From the NCBI GenBank assembly GCA_902800365.1, contig CADCEF010000001.1:62001-126000 (forward strand): a DNA stretch of 64,000 bases. The letters run 5' to 3'. Below the pieces are notes generated by a model that saw nothing but the letters and a program-made list of their open reading frames with translations, had not been told where the DNA came from and ran no database searches. Position 1 is the stretch's first letter, and each line of letters begins with the position of its first letter. A program made the translations under genes and the position numbers. This DNA is from an uncultured Prevotella sp. (GTDB lineage Bacteria > Bacteroidota > Bacteroidia > Bacteroidales > Bacteroidaceae). Positions 25,519 through 34,579 of this stretch are shown here, one piece after another.

Positions 25519-26310
25519 ATGAATCTAAAAACAATTGTGACATGCAGTATAGGATGGGTTGTGCTGGTGTGCGGATGCGCACATCGTGAGAGCCAGTACA
25601 CACCAAGCGGCAAGCATTTCACCATCGACGTGATGAACCGCATGACACCAATTAAAGATCAAGGCGATAGCGAGACATGCTGGATTTACGCCATGCTGGC
25701 CACCATCGAAACCGAACACCTAAGCTGGGGCGACTCGGTTAACCTGTCACCTCATTATATAGAGAAGATGATAGAACAGGAGGCCGACTGCCCCAAAAAC
25801 AAGCGAGGCGAGCCCACCACCCTGATAAACATGATTGAGAAATACGGCATCTGTGGATACGACGCCATGCGAAAGCCCGACACGCCTACCCCAAAATGGG
25901 TATTCATGCTGGGCGCGCAATACACCCCGCAGGAGTTTGCCCGCAGCGTGTGCAAGCCAGGCGAATACGTAGCCCTGATAAGCGACGACAGCAAGCCGTA
26001 CTATGAGATATCGGAACTAGAAGTGCCCGACAACTGGACACACGAGCAGTATCTGAACATACCGATGGACTCACTACTTGCCAAGACCGAACGTTCAGTC
26101 ATTGCTCATCACGGCGTCTGCTGGGAAGACAAGAACCACGCAATGGCGATAGTAGGACTGGCGCACGATGAAGACGGCGAGCAATACTTCATCATGAAGA
26201 ACTCGTGGGGCGACAGCGGACCGTACGGCGGACTGGAATACGTGAGTTACCAGATGTTCCGTAGCGAAACCGTAGCCGTAGAAATGACCAAAGAAGCATA
26301 TTCTAACTAA
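25519..26310 (+). CDS. Papain-like (C1 family) cysteine peptidase lipoprotein
   Basis: A 263-residue lipoprotein (lipobox LVCGC near residue 19). The catalytic Cys is in IKDQGDSETCWIYAM, the His in NHAMAIVGL and the Asn in YFIMKNSWGDSG, so the C1 triad is complete. Bacteroidales relatives are cell-surface or periplasmic C1B-like proteases. The ATG at 25519 comes 5 nt after the -7 element, so the transcript is probably leaderless. The following sugar operon starts 10 bp downstream and may share this promoter. Confidence 0.87.
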   Translation: MNLKTIVTCSIGWVVLVCGCAHRESQYTPSGKHFTIDVMNRMTPIKDQGDSETCWIYAMLATIETEHLSWGDSVNLSPHYIEKMIEQEADCPKNKRGEPTTLINMIEKYGICGYDAMRKPDTPTPKWVFMLGAQYTPQEFARSVCKPGEYVALISDDSKPYYEISELEVPDNWTHEQYLNIPMDSLLAKTERSVIAHHGVCWEDKNHAMAIVGLAHDEDGEQYFIMKNSWGDSGPYGGLEYVSYQMFRSETVAVEMTKEAYSN

Positions 26311-26320
26311 CAACATAATT

Positions 26321-27271
26321 ATGGTATATAATGAAATAGGTAAAACCGGAATGAAAGTTTCGAATCTGGGATTCGGAGCATCATCGCTGGGCGGCGTGTT
26401 CCATAGCATCCGCGAAGAAGAGGGCATCGAAGCTGTACATACAGCTGTTGACAACGACATCAACTTCATCGATGTGTCGCCCTACTACGGCCACCTGAAG
26501 GCCGAGACTGTGCTGGGCAAGGCACTGAAAGATATCCCACGTGAGAAGTACTACCTATCGACCAAAGTAGGCCGATACGGGCACAACGGTGTTAACACAT
26601 GGGACTACAGCGCTAAACGCGCTCAAGAGAGCGTTTACGAAAGCATGGAGCGCCTGAACGTTGATTACATCGACCTGATAAACGTACACGATATAGAGTT
26701 CCAAGGCGATATGGAGGGCGGACTGCAACTGATAGTTGACGAAACTCTGCCCGCACTGGTTGAACTTCGCGACAAAGGCATTGTGAAGCACGTGGGTATT
26801 ACCGACCTGCAGCCCGAAAACCTCAAATGGGTGGTAGAGCACGCTCCTGCCGGCACGGTAGAGAGCATCCTTAACTTCTGCCACTATTCGCTGAACGACA
26901 CTCTGCTGGCCGACTATCTCGGATTCTTCGAGCAGCACAACGTGGGCGTAATCAACGCATCGCCATTCTCAATGGGACTGCTGTCGCAGCGCGGTGCGCC
27001 CGACTGGCATCCGGCTGGCAAGGACCTGCAGCGTGCCTGTGCAAAGGCTGCTGCCTACTGCGAGGAGCAGGGCTATCCGATTGACAAACTGGCCATCCAG
27101 TTCTCAACAAGCTTGAACCCACGCATAGCCACAACGCTCTTCAGCAGCGCCAACCCAAAGAATGTGCTCAAGAACATACAGTATGTTAATGAGCCAATGG
27201 ACGAGGCCCTGGTACAGAAGGTACAGGAGATTATCGGCGACCAAATGTTTGTAAGATGGAAAAACTCATAA
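26321..27271 (+). CDS. Aldo/keto reductase, L-fucose/L-galactose dehydrogenase-like
   Basis: A 316-residue NAD(P)-dependent oxidoreductase. It shows GFGASSLGG at the N-terminus, the catalytic Asp/Tyr in FIDVSPYYGHLKAE, Lys in YLSTKVGRYG and His in INVHDIEF. The VSPYYG pattern is typical of the L-galactose/L-fucose dehydrogenase branch, which oxidises the sugar at C1 to a lactone. It heads a six-gene operon with a lactonase-like amidohydrolase (16-bp overlap), a zinc dehydrogenase and FucP. An L-fucose substrate is inferred from this context. Confidence 0.85.
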   Translation: MVYNEIGKTGMKVSNLGFGASSLGGVFHSIREEEGIEAVHTAVDNDINFIDVSPYYGHLKAETVLGKALKDIPREKYYLSTKVGRYGHNGVNTWDYSAKRAQESVYESMERLNVDYIDLINVHDIEFQGDMEGGLQLIVDETLPALVELRDKGIVKHVGITDLQPENLKWVVEHAPAGTVESILNFCHYSLNDTLLADYLGFFEQHNVGVINASPFSMGLLSQRGAPDWHPAGKDLQRACAKAAAYCEEQGYPIDKLAIQFSTSLNPRIATTLFSSANPKNVLKNIQYVNEPMDEALVQKVQEIIGDQMFVRWKNS

Positions 27272-28167
27272 TCGATGCACATAGTCATCTGTGGCTGAAT
27301 CAGGACACTGTGGTAGACAACCAGCGCATCTGTCAGCTAGAGCCCAACCGCAGCCGCTCGCTCTTCTTTGGCGAGGAGCGACAGATGCTGCCGCCATATA
27401 TGATTGACGGACAGAATACCGCCGAACGATTCTTATCGAATATGGACTATGCCCAAGTGGCCGCAGCCGTTGTTACACAGGAGTTCATAGACGGCATACA
27501 GAACAGCTATCTTATTCAGGTGGCAAACCGCTATCCCGACCGTTTCTTCACCTTCGGCATGCTGGATTACCGCCATGCAGGTTTCATGGGGGTGGCAGGC
27601 AGCGTGGTTGATGCATTCAAGGGCATAAAGATTCCCGCAGCACGACTGTCGCAGCAGTTCCTTACCGACGAGATGATGCAGCTGATGCACATGCTTGAGG
27701 AAAAAGGTAAGATATTAGGCATAGAACTGCAGGATGGCGATGCCCAAGTGGGCCAGATGGAAGAAATCATCCAAGAGTGCCCCAAGCTGAAAATTGCCAT
27801 CGGGCATTTTGGAATGGTTACCCGTCCGGGCTGGCTCAGTCAGATTAAGCTGGCACGCCACGAGAACGTGTTCATCGAGAGCGGCGGCATCACGTGGCTG
27901 TTCAACGATGAGTTCTACCCCTTCCCATCAGCCATACGCGCCATCAAAGAGGCGGCCGACGAAGTAGGTATGGAGAAACTGATGTGGGGCAGCGACTATC
28001 CACGCACCATCACCGCCATCACCTACAAGATGAGCTACGATTTCGTAGAGAAAACGCCTGAGCTAACCGCCAACGAGAAGCGTTTGTTCTTAGGTGAGAA
28101 TGCCAAAAAATTCTTCGGTTTCGGCGAACTGCCGGAACTTCCGTATATCAAAAACATGAGCGAATAA
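27256..28167 (+). CDS. Amidohydrolase family 2 protein (sugar lactonase-like)
   Basis: A 303-residue TIM-barrel hydrolase with the metal-site IDAHSHLW at the N-terminus, KIAIGHFGM in the middle and LMWGSDYPRT near residue 245, all typical of amidohydrolase_2 enzymes such as L-fucono- and L-rhamnono-lactonases. It overlaps the aldo/keto reductase by 16 bp, which suggests that it opens the lactone made by that enzyme (inference). A family-level call is safe. The substrate is not proven. Confidence 0.82.
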   Translation: MEKLIIDAHSHLWLNQDTVVDNQRICQLEPNRSRSLFFGEERQMLPPYMIDGQNTAERFLSNMDYAQVAAAVVTQEFIDGIQNSYLIQVANRYPDRFFTFGMLDYRHAGFMGVAGSVVDAFKGIKIPAARLSQQFLTDEMMQLMHMLEEKGKILGIELQDGDAQVGQMEEIIQECPKLKIAIGHFGMVTRPGWLSQIKLARHENVFIESGGITWLFNDEFYPFPSAIRAIKEAADEVGMEKLMWGSDYPRTITAITYKMSYDFVEKTPELTANEKRLFLGENAKKFFGFGELPELPYIKNMSE

Positions 28168-28180
28168 ACAATTAATCATT

Positions 28181-29197
28181 ATGAAAGCAATACAGATTTC
28201 TGGCGAGCGCCAGATGGAAATAGTAAACATAGCCGAACAAGAGCTGAAGGCTAACGAGGTGCTGCTGCGCCTTGAGTATATAGGATTCTGCGGTTCCGAC
28301 CTGAACACATGGCTAGGCCGCAACCCAATGGTAAAAATGCCCGTAATACCCGGTCACGAGGTGGGCGCTGTTATCGAGAAGGTGGGCGCCGATGTTCCCG
28401 ACACACTAAAGCCAGGAATGGTGGTTACCTGCAATCCATACACCAACTGCGGAAAGTGTGCTTCGTGCCGCAACCAGCGTGTAAACGCCTGCGAGCACAA
28501 CGAGACACTGGGTGTGCAGCGTAATGGCGCTATGCGCGAGTTCATCGCTCTGCCTTGGGAGAAGATTATCCCAGCCGAGGGACTCGACCCACGCACCTGT
28601 GCACTCATCGAGCCTATGAGCGTAGGTTTCCATGCCGTGAATCGCGCTCAGGTTACTGATATCGACACCGTTGTTGTAATAGGTTGCGGAATGGTGGGTC
28701 TCGGCGCTATTGTGCGCTCGGCTCTGCGCGGCGCAACAGTTATAGCTGCCGACATAGACGACGAGAAACTGGCACTGGCCAAGGAACTGGGTGCCACATA
28801 CACAGTTAACACCAAGACCGAGGATGCTCACGCCAAACTGCAGAAGCTGACCGCAGGCTTCGGTCCCGATGTCATCATCGAGGCTGTGGGCAGCGCACCA
28901 ACATACCAGATGGCAGTGAACGAGGTAGCCTTTACCGGTCGCGTCATCTGTATCGGCTATGCCAAGACCGACGTATCATTCCAGACAAAGTTCTTTGTCC
29001 AGAAAGAACTCGATATACGCGGGTCGCGCAATGCTCAGCCAGCAGATTTCCGTGCAGTTATCCATTACCTGCAGCGCGGCACTTGTCCTGTCGACCGATT
29101 GATAAGCAACGAGGTAGCACCCGAGGATGCGCCCGAGGCTATGCGCCAGTGGGCTGAGAACCCAGGCAAGGTATTCCGTATATTAGTTCACTTCTAA
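28181..29197 (+). CDS. Zinc-dependent medium-chain alcohol dehydrogenase (sugar/sugar-acid type)
   Basis: A 338-residue MDR enzyme. Catalytic zinc ligands are in GFCGSDL and GHEVG. The structural-zinc cysteines are in NCGKCASCRNQRVNAC. The Rossmann motif is VVIGCGMVGLGA. Relatives include sorbitol, galactitol-phosphate and L-galactonate dehydrogenases. In this operon it could oxidise a fuconate or another intermediate of an oxidative sugar pathway. It lies between the lactonase-like gene and fucP. Confidence 0.85.
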   Translation: MKAIQISGERQMEIVNIAEQELKANEVLLRLEYIGFCGSDLNTWLGRNPMVKMPVIPGHEVGAVIEKVGADVPDTLKPGMVVTCNPYTNCGKCASCRNQRVNACEHNETLGVQRNGAMREFIALPWEKIIPAEGLDPRTCALIEPMSVGFHAVNRAQVTDIDTVVVIGCGMVGLGAIVRSALRGATVIAADIDDEKLALAKELGATYTVNTKTEDAHAKLQKLTAGFGPDVIIEAVGSAPTYQMAVNEVAFTGRVICIGYAKTDVSFQTKFFVQKELDIRGSRNAQPADFRAVIHYLQRGTCPVDRLISNEVAPEDAPEAMRQWAENPGKVFRILVHF

Positions 29198-29215
29198 AAA
29201 CCTGTTCCTACAACA

Positions 29216-30532
29216 ATGGAAAAGCAACAACAATCTCTGATAATAAAAGACGGAATGAACTATCTCGTTCCGTTTATCCTTGTTACATTCTGTTTTGCAC
29301 TTTGGGGATTTGCCAACGATATAACCAACCCTATGGTCAAGGCGTTCTCAAAGATATTCCGCATGAGCGTTACCGACGGCACGCTTGTTCAGGTGGCTTT
29401 CTACGGAGGCTACTTCTGTATGGCGTTTCCGGCAGCTATCTTCATCCGTAAGTTCTCGTACAAAGCGGGAGTACTGATGGGACTCGGCCTTTATGCCGCT
29501 GGTGCCCTACTGTTCTTCCCTGCCAAGGCTGTAGGCATCTACGGATGCTTCCTCATAGCCTATTTCATCATGACATGCGGACTCTCGTTCCTTGAAACAA
29601 GCTGTAATCCCTACATTCTGACCATGGGCCCCGAGGAAACAGCAACCCGCCGACTGAATATGGCGCAGTGCTTCAACCCCTGCGGTTCTATCATCGGAAT
29701 GTTTGTGGCAATGAACTTTATTCAGGCCAGACTGAATCCAATGAGCAGCGATGAGCGCGCACTGCTGAGCGACAGCGAGTTTGAGGCACTCAAGAACTCC
29801 GACCTTAGCGTGCTCATATCGCCCTACCTCATTATCGGACTGGTAATCGTTGGAATGCTGATGTTGATGCGATTCACCAAGATGCCAAAGATAGGCGATG
29901 CCAATCACGACATACACTTCCTGGTTACCATCAAGCGTATCTTCTCGCTTAAGTACTACCGCGAGGGTGTGATAGCCCAGTTCTTCTACGTGGGCGCACA
30001 GATTATGTGCTGGACCTTTATTATACAATATGGTACGCGCGTATTTATGGCCGAGGGAATGGAGGAGCAGGCTGCCGAGGTTCTGTCGCAGCGATTCAAC
30101 ATATACGCCATGCTGTTCTTTATCTGCTCGCGATTCATCGCCACATTCCTTATGAAGTACATCAAGCCCGCCATGCTGTTGGCCATCTTCGGCGTTCTGG
30201 CAATGGTTTTCACCGCAGGCGTAATCGTGCTGCAGGATCGCACAGGATTATACTGTTTGGTTTGCGTTAGCGGATGCATGTCGCTTATGTTCCCAACTAT
30301 CTACGGTATCGCACTCGACGGACTGGGCGACGATGCCAAGTTTGGTGCAGCTGGACTCATCATGGCCATTCTTGGTGGTTCGGTTCTGCCCCCACTGCAG
30401 GCAATGATCATCGACGAGGGCACGGTGCTGGGCAACTTCCCTGCCACTAACGCTTCGTTTGTACTGCCTCTGTTCTGTTTCCTTGTGGTGACTGTTTACG
30501 GCTATAGAATTCATATCAAAAAACACTTATAA
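29216..30532 (+). CDS. fucP: L-fucose:H+ symporter family permease
   Basis: A 438-residue MFS transporter with about 12 membrane helices. It shows FALWGFANDITNPMVKAF near the N-terminus, a FucP-family hallmark, and FLETSCNPYILTMG in helix 4. The subfamily imports L-fucose, but close relatives take glucose, galactose or N-acetylglucosamine. It is placed in the middle of a fucose-type catabolic operon, 3 bp before a GH97 gene. Confidence 0.88.
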   Translation: MEKQQQSLIIKDGMNYLVPFILVTFCFALWGFANDITNPMVKAFSKIFRMSVTDGTLVQVAFYGGYFCMAFPAAIFIRKFSYKAGVLMGLGLYAAGALLFFPAKAVGIYGCFLIAYFIMTCGLSFLETSCNPYILTMGPEETATRRLNMAQCFNPCGSIIGMFVAMNFIQARLNPMSSDERALLSDSEFEALKNSDLSVLISPYLIIGLVIVGMLMLMRFTKMPKIGDANHDIHFLVTIKRIFSLKYYREGVIAQFFYVGAQIMCWTFIIQYGTRVFMAEGMEEQAAEVLSQRFNIYAMLFFICSRFIATFLMKYIKPAMLLAIFGVLAMVFTAGVIVLQDRTGLYCLVCVSGCMSLMFPTIYGIALDGLGDDAKFGAAGLIMAILGGSVLPPLQAMIIDEGTVLGNFPATNASFVLPLFCFLVVTVYGYRIHIKKHL

Positions 30533-30535
30533 ACA

Positions 30536-32395
30536 ATGAAGAAATTTGTAATTTTAGTAACTACATGTCTTTGGGCGCTCAGCATGTCGGCTCAGCAGCC
30601 CGTATCGCCGAACGGAAAGCTTCTGGTTACTAATACCGCCAAGGGCATAACTGTTTATTATCAGAACAACAAGGTTCTTGATGTGCCTGCACTGGGCTAC
30701 GAGGGCTTTAAAAACAGCAAACTAAAATGGAAGTTCGTCGGTATGGTGAAAGCCGACTACCAGATGATAGCCGGAAAGAAATCTATCTGCAGCAACGAGG
30801 CTAACGAATACAAGGCTGCTCTGAGCGGCAATCTGCAGCTTGTAATGCGCCTTTACAACGACGGCTTTGCCTTCCGCTACGAACTGAGCGGACTTAATGG
30901 CAAGCTGCCCAAAGAGCTTACTGCCTACCAGATTCCTGAGGGTACCAAGCGCTGGATGATGCAGTGGACCGATAGCTACGAGGGATTCTTCCCCCTAAAC
31001 ACCACAGGAAGAATCAAGCCTATCGGCCGTATGGCAGGTGTGGTGAAATCACCCGATGGCTACAACCTGCGCTGGGGATTCCCCACATTGGTAGAGCCTC
31101 AGGATGGTGTATTCATGCTGCTTTCGGAGGCTAACATCGAGCGTAACCAGGCTGCTGCATGCCTATATACCGAAGGCAATCTGCTGCGCGTAACACCCGA
31201 TGTGAACGAGGTAAAACTAAGAGGCAAGTGGCACAGCCCTTGGCGCATAGCCATCATCGGCTGCATGAGCAACCTTATCCAGAGCACCTTGGTAACCGAC
31301 GTGAGCGAGCCTTGCAAACTTAAGGATACAAGCTGGATTAAGCCAGGTGTGGTATCATGGATTTACTGGGCATACAATCACGGATCGAACGACTACAACA
31401 TCATCAAGAAGTATGTTGATATGGCTGTTACCCTGAAACTGCCTTACGTACTGATTGATGCCGAGTGGGACGAGATGAAGGACGGCAAGACCATCGAGGA
31501 CGCCGTAGCCTATGCCAACTCGAAGGGTGTTAAGCCAATGATATGGTACAACTCATCAGTTGGTTGGATTGACGGAGCCCCAACTCCAAAGTTCCGTTTG
31601 AACAAGCCAGAGGATCGCGAGAAAGAGTTTGCCTGGTGCGAGAAGATTGGTGTGGCAGGTGTGAAAATCGACTTCTTCTCGGGCGATTGCCAGCGCGATA
31701 TGACATATTGTATCGACTTGCTGGAATGCGCCGCAAAGCACCATCTGCTGGTTAACTTCCACGGAGCCACTATTCCCCGCGGATGGCAGCGTACCTACCC
31801 CAACCTCATGTCGACCGAAGGCGTTTATGGTGCAGAATGGTACAACAACGTGCCCACGTTTACCAAGCAGGCAGCAAGCCATAACACAACTCTGCCTTTC
31901 ACACGTAACATCATTGGTCCGATGGACTATACTCCTTGTACCTTCAGCGATTCACAGCATCCTCACATCACCAGCGATGCTCACGAGCTGGCTCTTACCG
32001 TGCTCTACGAGAGTGCCCTGCAGCACTTGGCCGACAAGCCCGAGAGCTATCTCGTTCAGCCTCAGCAGGTACAGGATTTCTTCGGACAGCTGCCTACCGT
32101 TTGGGACGAGACCCGCTACGTAAGCGGCTATCCTGGTGAGAGTGTAGTTCTGGCACGTCGTAGCGGCTCAACATGGTACGTAGCCGGTATTAACGGAACC
32201 GACAACAAGAAGACTCTGGATGTTGACCTGAGCTTTATCGATGGCGGCGAGCACAGCGTACAGATGTTTGCCGATGCCGACCCAAGCAAGTATCAGCTTG
32301 CTGCCGAGAAAGACTGGCTCATAACAAACGGCAATCAGATTCCTCGCGAGATAGCAACCCAGCCACGAGGCGGATTTGTACTTGTAATCAAATAA
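30536..32395 (+). CDS. Glycoside hydrolase family 97 protein (retaining alpha-galactosidase type)
   Basis: A 619-residue exported enzyme (signal peptide ending SMSAQ). An N-terminal beta domain precedes the TIM barrel (from about residue 270, GVVSWIYWAYNHGS) and a C-terminal beta domain. The nucleophile Asp is in GVKIDFFSGD, which marks the retaining GH97b type, and STEGVYGAEW supplies the likely acid/base Glu. GH97b enzymes release alpha-galactose or L-arabinopyranose from glycans. It is in the sugar operon and could supply the monosaccharide for FucP. Confidence 0.9.
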   Translation: MKKFVILVTTCLWALSMSAQQPVSPNGKLLVTNTAKGITVYYQNNKVLDVPALGYEGFKNSKLKWKFVGMVKADYQMIAGKKSICSNEANEYKAALSGNLQLVMRLYNDGFAFRYELSGLNGKLPKELTAYQIPEGTKRWMMQWTDSYEGFFPLNTTGRIKPIGRMAGVVKSPDGYNLRWGFPTLVEPQDGVFMLLSEANIERNQAAACLYTEGNLLRVTPDVNEVKLRGKWHSPWRIAIIGCMSNLIQSTLVTDVSEPCKLKDTSWIKPGVVSWIYWAYNHGSNDYNIIKKYVDMAVTLKLPYVLIDAEWDEMKDGKTIEDAVAYANSKGVKPMIWYNSSVGWIDGAPTPKFRLNKPEDREKEFAWCEKIGVAGVKIDFFSGDCQRDMTYCIDLLECAAKHHLLVNFHGATIPRGWQRTYPNLMSTEGVYGAEWYNNVPTFTKQAASHNTTLPFTRNIIGPMDYTPCTFSDSQHPHITSDAHELALTVLYESALQHLADKPESYLVQPQQVQDFFGQLPTVWDETRYVSGYPGESVVLARRSGSTWYVAGINGTDNKKTLDVDLSFIDGGEHSVQMFADADPSKYQLAAEKDWLITNGNQIPREIATQPRGGFVLVIK

Positions 32396-32407
32396 AAACA
32401 AACACTT

Positions 32408-33352
32408 ATGAAGACTGTTATACTAGACGGATTTACAGCTAATCCAGGCGATTTGTCTTGGAGCGAGCTTGAGAAACTGGGCGAGCTTGTGGTCTACGAC
32501 CGCACCAAACCCGAGGAGACGGTGGCAAGAGCTGCCGATGCTGACATTGTTCTTACGAACAAAGTGATTATCAGCCGAGAGGTAATGGCCCAGCTGCCAA
32601 AGCTGAAATATATCGGCGTATTGGCTACTGGCTACAACGTGGTAGACATTGAGGAGGCTCACAAGCGCGGCATCATTGTTACCAATGTGCCTGCCTACAG
32701 CACCGAAAGTGTGGCGCAGATGGTGTTTGCACACCTGCTGACCGTTACCAACCGCGTAGAGCACTATGCCACACAGAACAGAGCCGGACGCTGGAGCACC
32801 AATCCAGACTTCAGCTACTGCGACACATTGCTATCCGAGTTGGCTGGCAAGACCTTCGGTATCGTAGGTCTCGGCAATATCGGTATGCGCGTGGCTCAGA
32901 TAGCACAGGCCTTCGGCATGAAGGTAAAAGCACTAACCAGTAAGACCGCTCTGCCCGCAGGCATAGAGAAGATAGAACTGGATGAGCTGCTGTCAACGGT
33001 AGATGTTCTGTCGCTGCATTGTCCGCTTACCGACGGCACCCGTCATATCATCAATCGCGACTCATTGAAGAAGATGAAACCATCGGCAATCCTCATCAAC
33101 ACAGGTCGCGGTCCGCTGATTGACGATCAGGCCGTAGCCAATGCTCTGGCCGAAGGAAAGCTCTATGCCTTCTGTGCCGATGTGCTGACAGAAGAACCGC
33201 CAAAGGCCGACAATCCGCTATTAGGACAGCCAAATGCCTACATAACTCCGCACATAGCATGGGCCAGCTACGAAGCCCGCATACGTCTGATAAAGATAGC
33301 AACGGATAATGTAGCCGCATTCATCAACGGAAATCCTATTAATAAGGTATAA
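32408..33352 (+). CDS. D-isomer-specific 2-hydroxyacid dehydrogenase
   Basis: A 314-residue NAD-dependent enzyme. The Rossmann motif GIVGLGNIGMRVAQIA, the substrate Arg in NTGRGPLIDD, the Glu in LTEEPP and the His in YITPHIAWASYEAR are all present. It is closest in pattern to glycerate (hydroxypyruvate) dehydrogenases. As the last gene of the sugar operon it may act on a 2-keto acid from sugar cleavage (inference). A strong terminator follows. Confidence 0.88.
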   Translation: MKTVILDGFTANPGDLSWSELEKLGELVVYDRTKPEETVARAADADIVLTNKVIISREVMAQLPKLKYIGVLATGYNVVDIEEAHKRGIIVTNVPAYSTESVAQMVFAHLLTVTNRVEHYATQNRAGRWSTNPDFSYCDTLLSELAGKTFGIVGLGNIGMRVAQIAQAFGMKVKALTSKTALPAGIEKIELDELLSTVDVLSLHCPLTDGTRHIINRDSLKKMKPSAILINTGRGPLIDDQAVANALAEGKLYAFCADVLTEEPPKADNPLLGQPNAYITPHIAWASYEARIRLIKIATDNVAAFINGNPINKV

Positions 33353-33357
33353 AAAAG

Positions 33358-33389
33358 AATCCTCGCTCGGAAATGAGCGAGGATTTTTA
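33358..33389. terminator. Bidirectional terminator after the sugar operon
   Basis: AATCCTCGCTC / GAGCGAGGATT is an 11-bp perfect stem with T tracts on both strands, between two convergent genes. Confidence 0.9.
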
Positions 33390-33391
33390 AT

Positions 33392-34570
33392 TCAGAATCT
33401 ACCACAATTGCTTAGCTCTTCAAACAGCAAAGGCACAAACGAGCCATTATTGTTATCCTGGCCAACACGTACCATAATCAGATTCTTATATGGATTAACG
33501 TACAGCACCTGATGACCTATACCCAAAGCATAATAACCAGGGAATTCGGCTTTTTTAGCACCAACGTTACTCATGTTATACCAGTTGAAATGGTATCCCT
33601 CGTTGCTTTCATCATAAGCACCTGTCTGACGCACCCATTCTTCGCTTACAATGCGTTTGCCGTCCCACATGCCGCCATTAAGATAAAGTCGACCAATCTT
33701 TGCAAGATCCTTCATTGTTAGTGATATTCCTCCAAAGGTGTGGGCAACATCACGCTTATGACTATCTACATTAACAATCGCCACCGACTCCATATGCAAA
33801 GGTTTCCACACCTTCTCGCTCATGTAGTCAGCAAAATGCTTGCCTGAGGCACGCTCTATGACAACACCCAGAATCTGTGATGTCATACTTTCATAGTAAT
33901 GCTCAGTGCCAGGCTCCTTACGGAACTTCAGTCCACGTATCTGCTTCATCACGTTATGACCATAGTTCAGCTTAGCCATAGCGTTCAGTCGTTTAAAGTG
34001 TTTCAGTTTGAGCGAGTAGGTATCATCAAAGTCCAGACCGCTCTGCATATCAAGCAGATGTCTGATTTTGAGTTTCTGCCACATAGGATCTTTTTTCTTG
34101 AGCTCAGGCAGATACTGCGTAACATCATCGTCAATACTGCGGATATAACCATCATCAACAGCAATACCACACATCAGCGATGTGATTGATTTAGAGACAG
34201 AGAATACTGTAGCCAAGCGGTCGGATGTCATCTCGCCCCAGTATTTCTCGTAGATAATACTGTCGTTATGGATAATCATAAGCCCCTGAGTCTTGCTTTT
34301 CTTATCCATTGCCTTAGGTAAAGTGGCATTCTTATAATACTTACCCTGGTTAAAGAAGTGCAGAGTGTCTATCCAACTTGCCTGATTTTTGGCTATATGG
34401 AAACTGAACACTTTATCACCATTTGCAATAGTATCGTGCGGATGATTGGCGAAACTGAATATTCCGGGTCCACCCTTACCATCCTTCCTTAATCCTCGAA
34501 TAATCGAGCACGAGATCATCGCTGGGCCAAGCGCAGCTATCAGTAAATAGCTGATTAATTTTGTTCTCAT
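33392..34570 (-). CDS. Serine hydrolase, beta-lactamase (class C-like/esterase) family, lipoprotein
   Basis: A 392-residue protein with a lipobox-like ALGPAMISC (Cys near 21). The catalytic SxxK motif is SVSKSITSL near residue 128. The second motif appears as HYYES (Tyr in place of YxN). A GIGHQVL segment near 360 could replace the KTG box. Family members are D,D-peptidases, esterases or amidases. It lies 10 bp downstream of a TPR-SpoIIE phosphatase and is probably co-transcribed with it. Confidence 0.83.
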   Translation of the reverse strand: MRTKLISYLLIAALGPAMISCSIIRGLRKDGKGGPGIFSFANHPHDTIANGDKVFSFHIAKNQASWIDTLHFFNQGKYYKNATLPKAMDKKSKTQGLMIIHNDSIIYEKYWGEMTSDRLATVFSVSKSITSLMCGIAVDDGYIRSIDDDVTQYLPELKKKDPMWQKLKIRHLLDMQSGLDFDDTYSLKLKHFKRLNAMAKLNYGHNVMKQIRGLKFRKEPGTEHYYESMTSQILGVVIERASGKHFADYMSEKVWKPLHMESVAIVNVDSHKRDVAHTFGGISLTMKDLAKIGRLYLNGGMWDGKRIVSEEWVRQTGAYDESNEGYHFNWYNMSNVGAKKAEFPGYYALGIGHQVLYVNPYKNLIMVRVGQDNNNGSFVPLLFEELSNCGRF

Positions 34571-34579
34571 ATTTTTATG

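Noticed and set aside
26321-33352. Complete known L-fucose oxidative pathway
   Set aside because: No fuconate dehydratase or diketo-acid hydrolase gene is in the operon, so only a partial pathway can be claimed.
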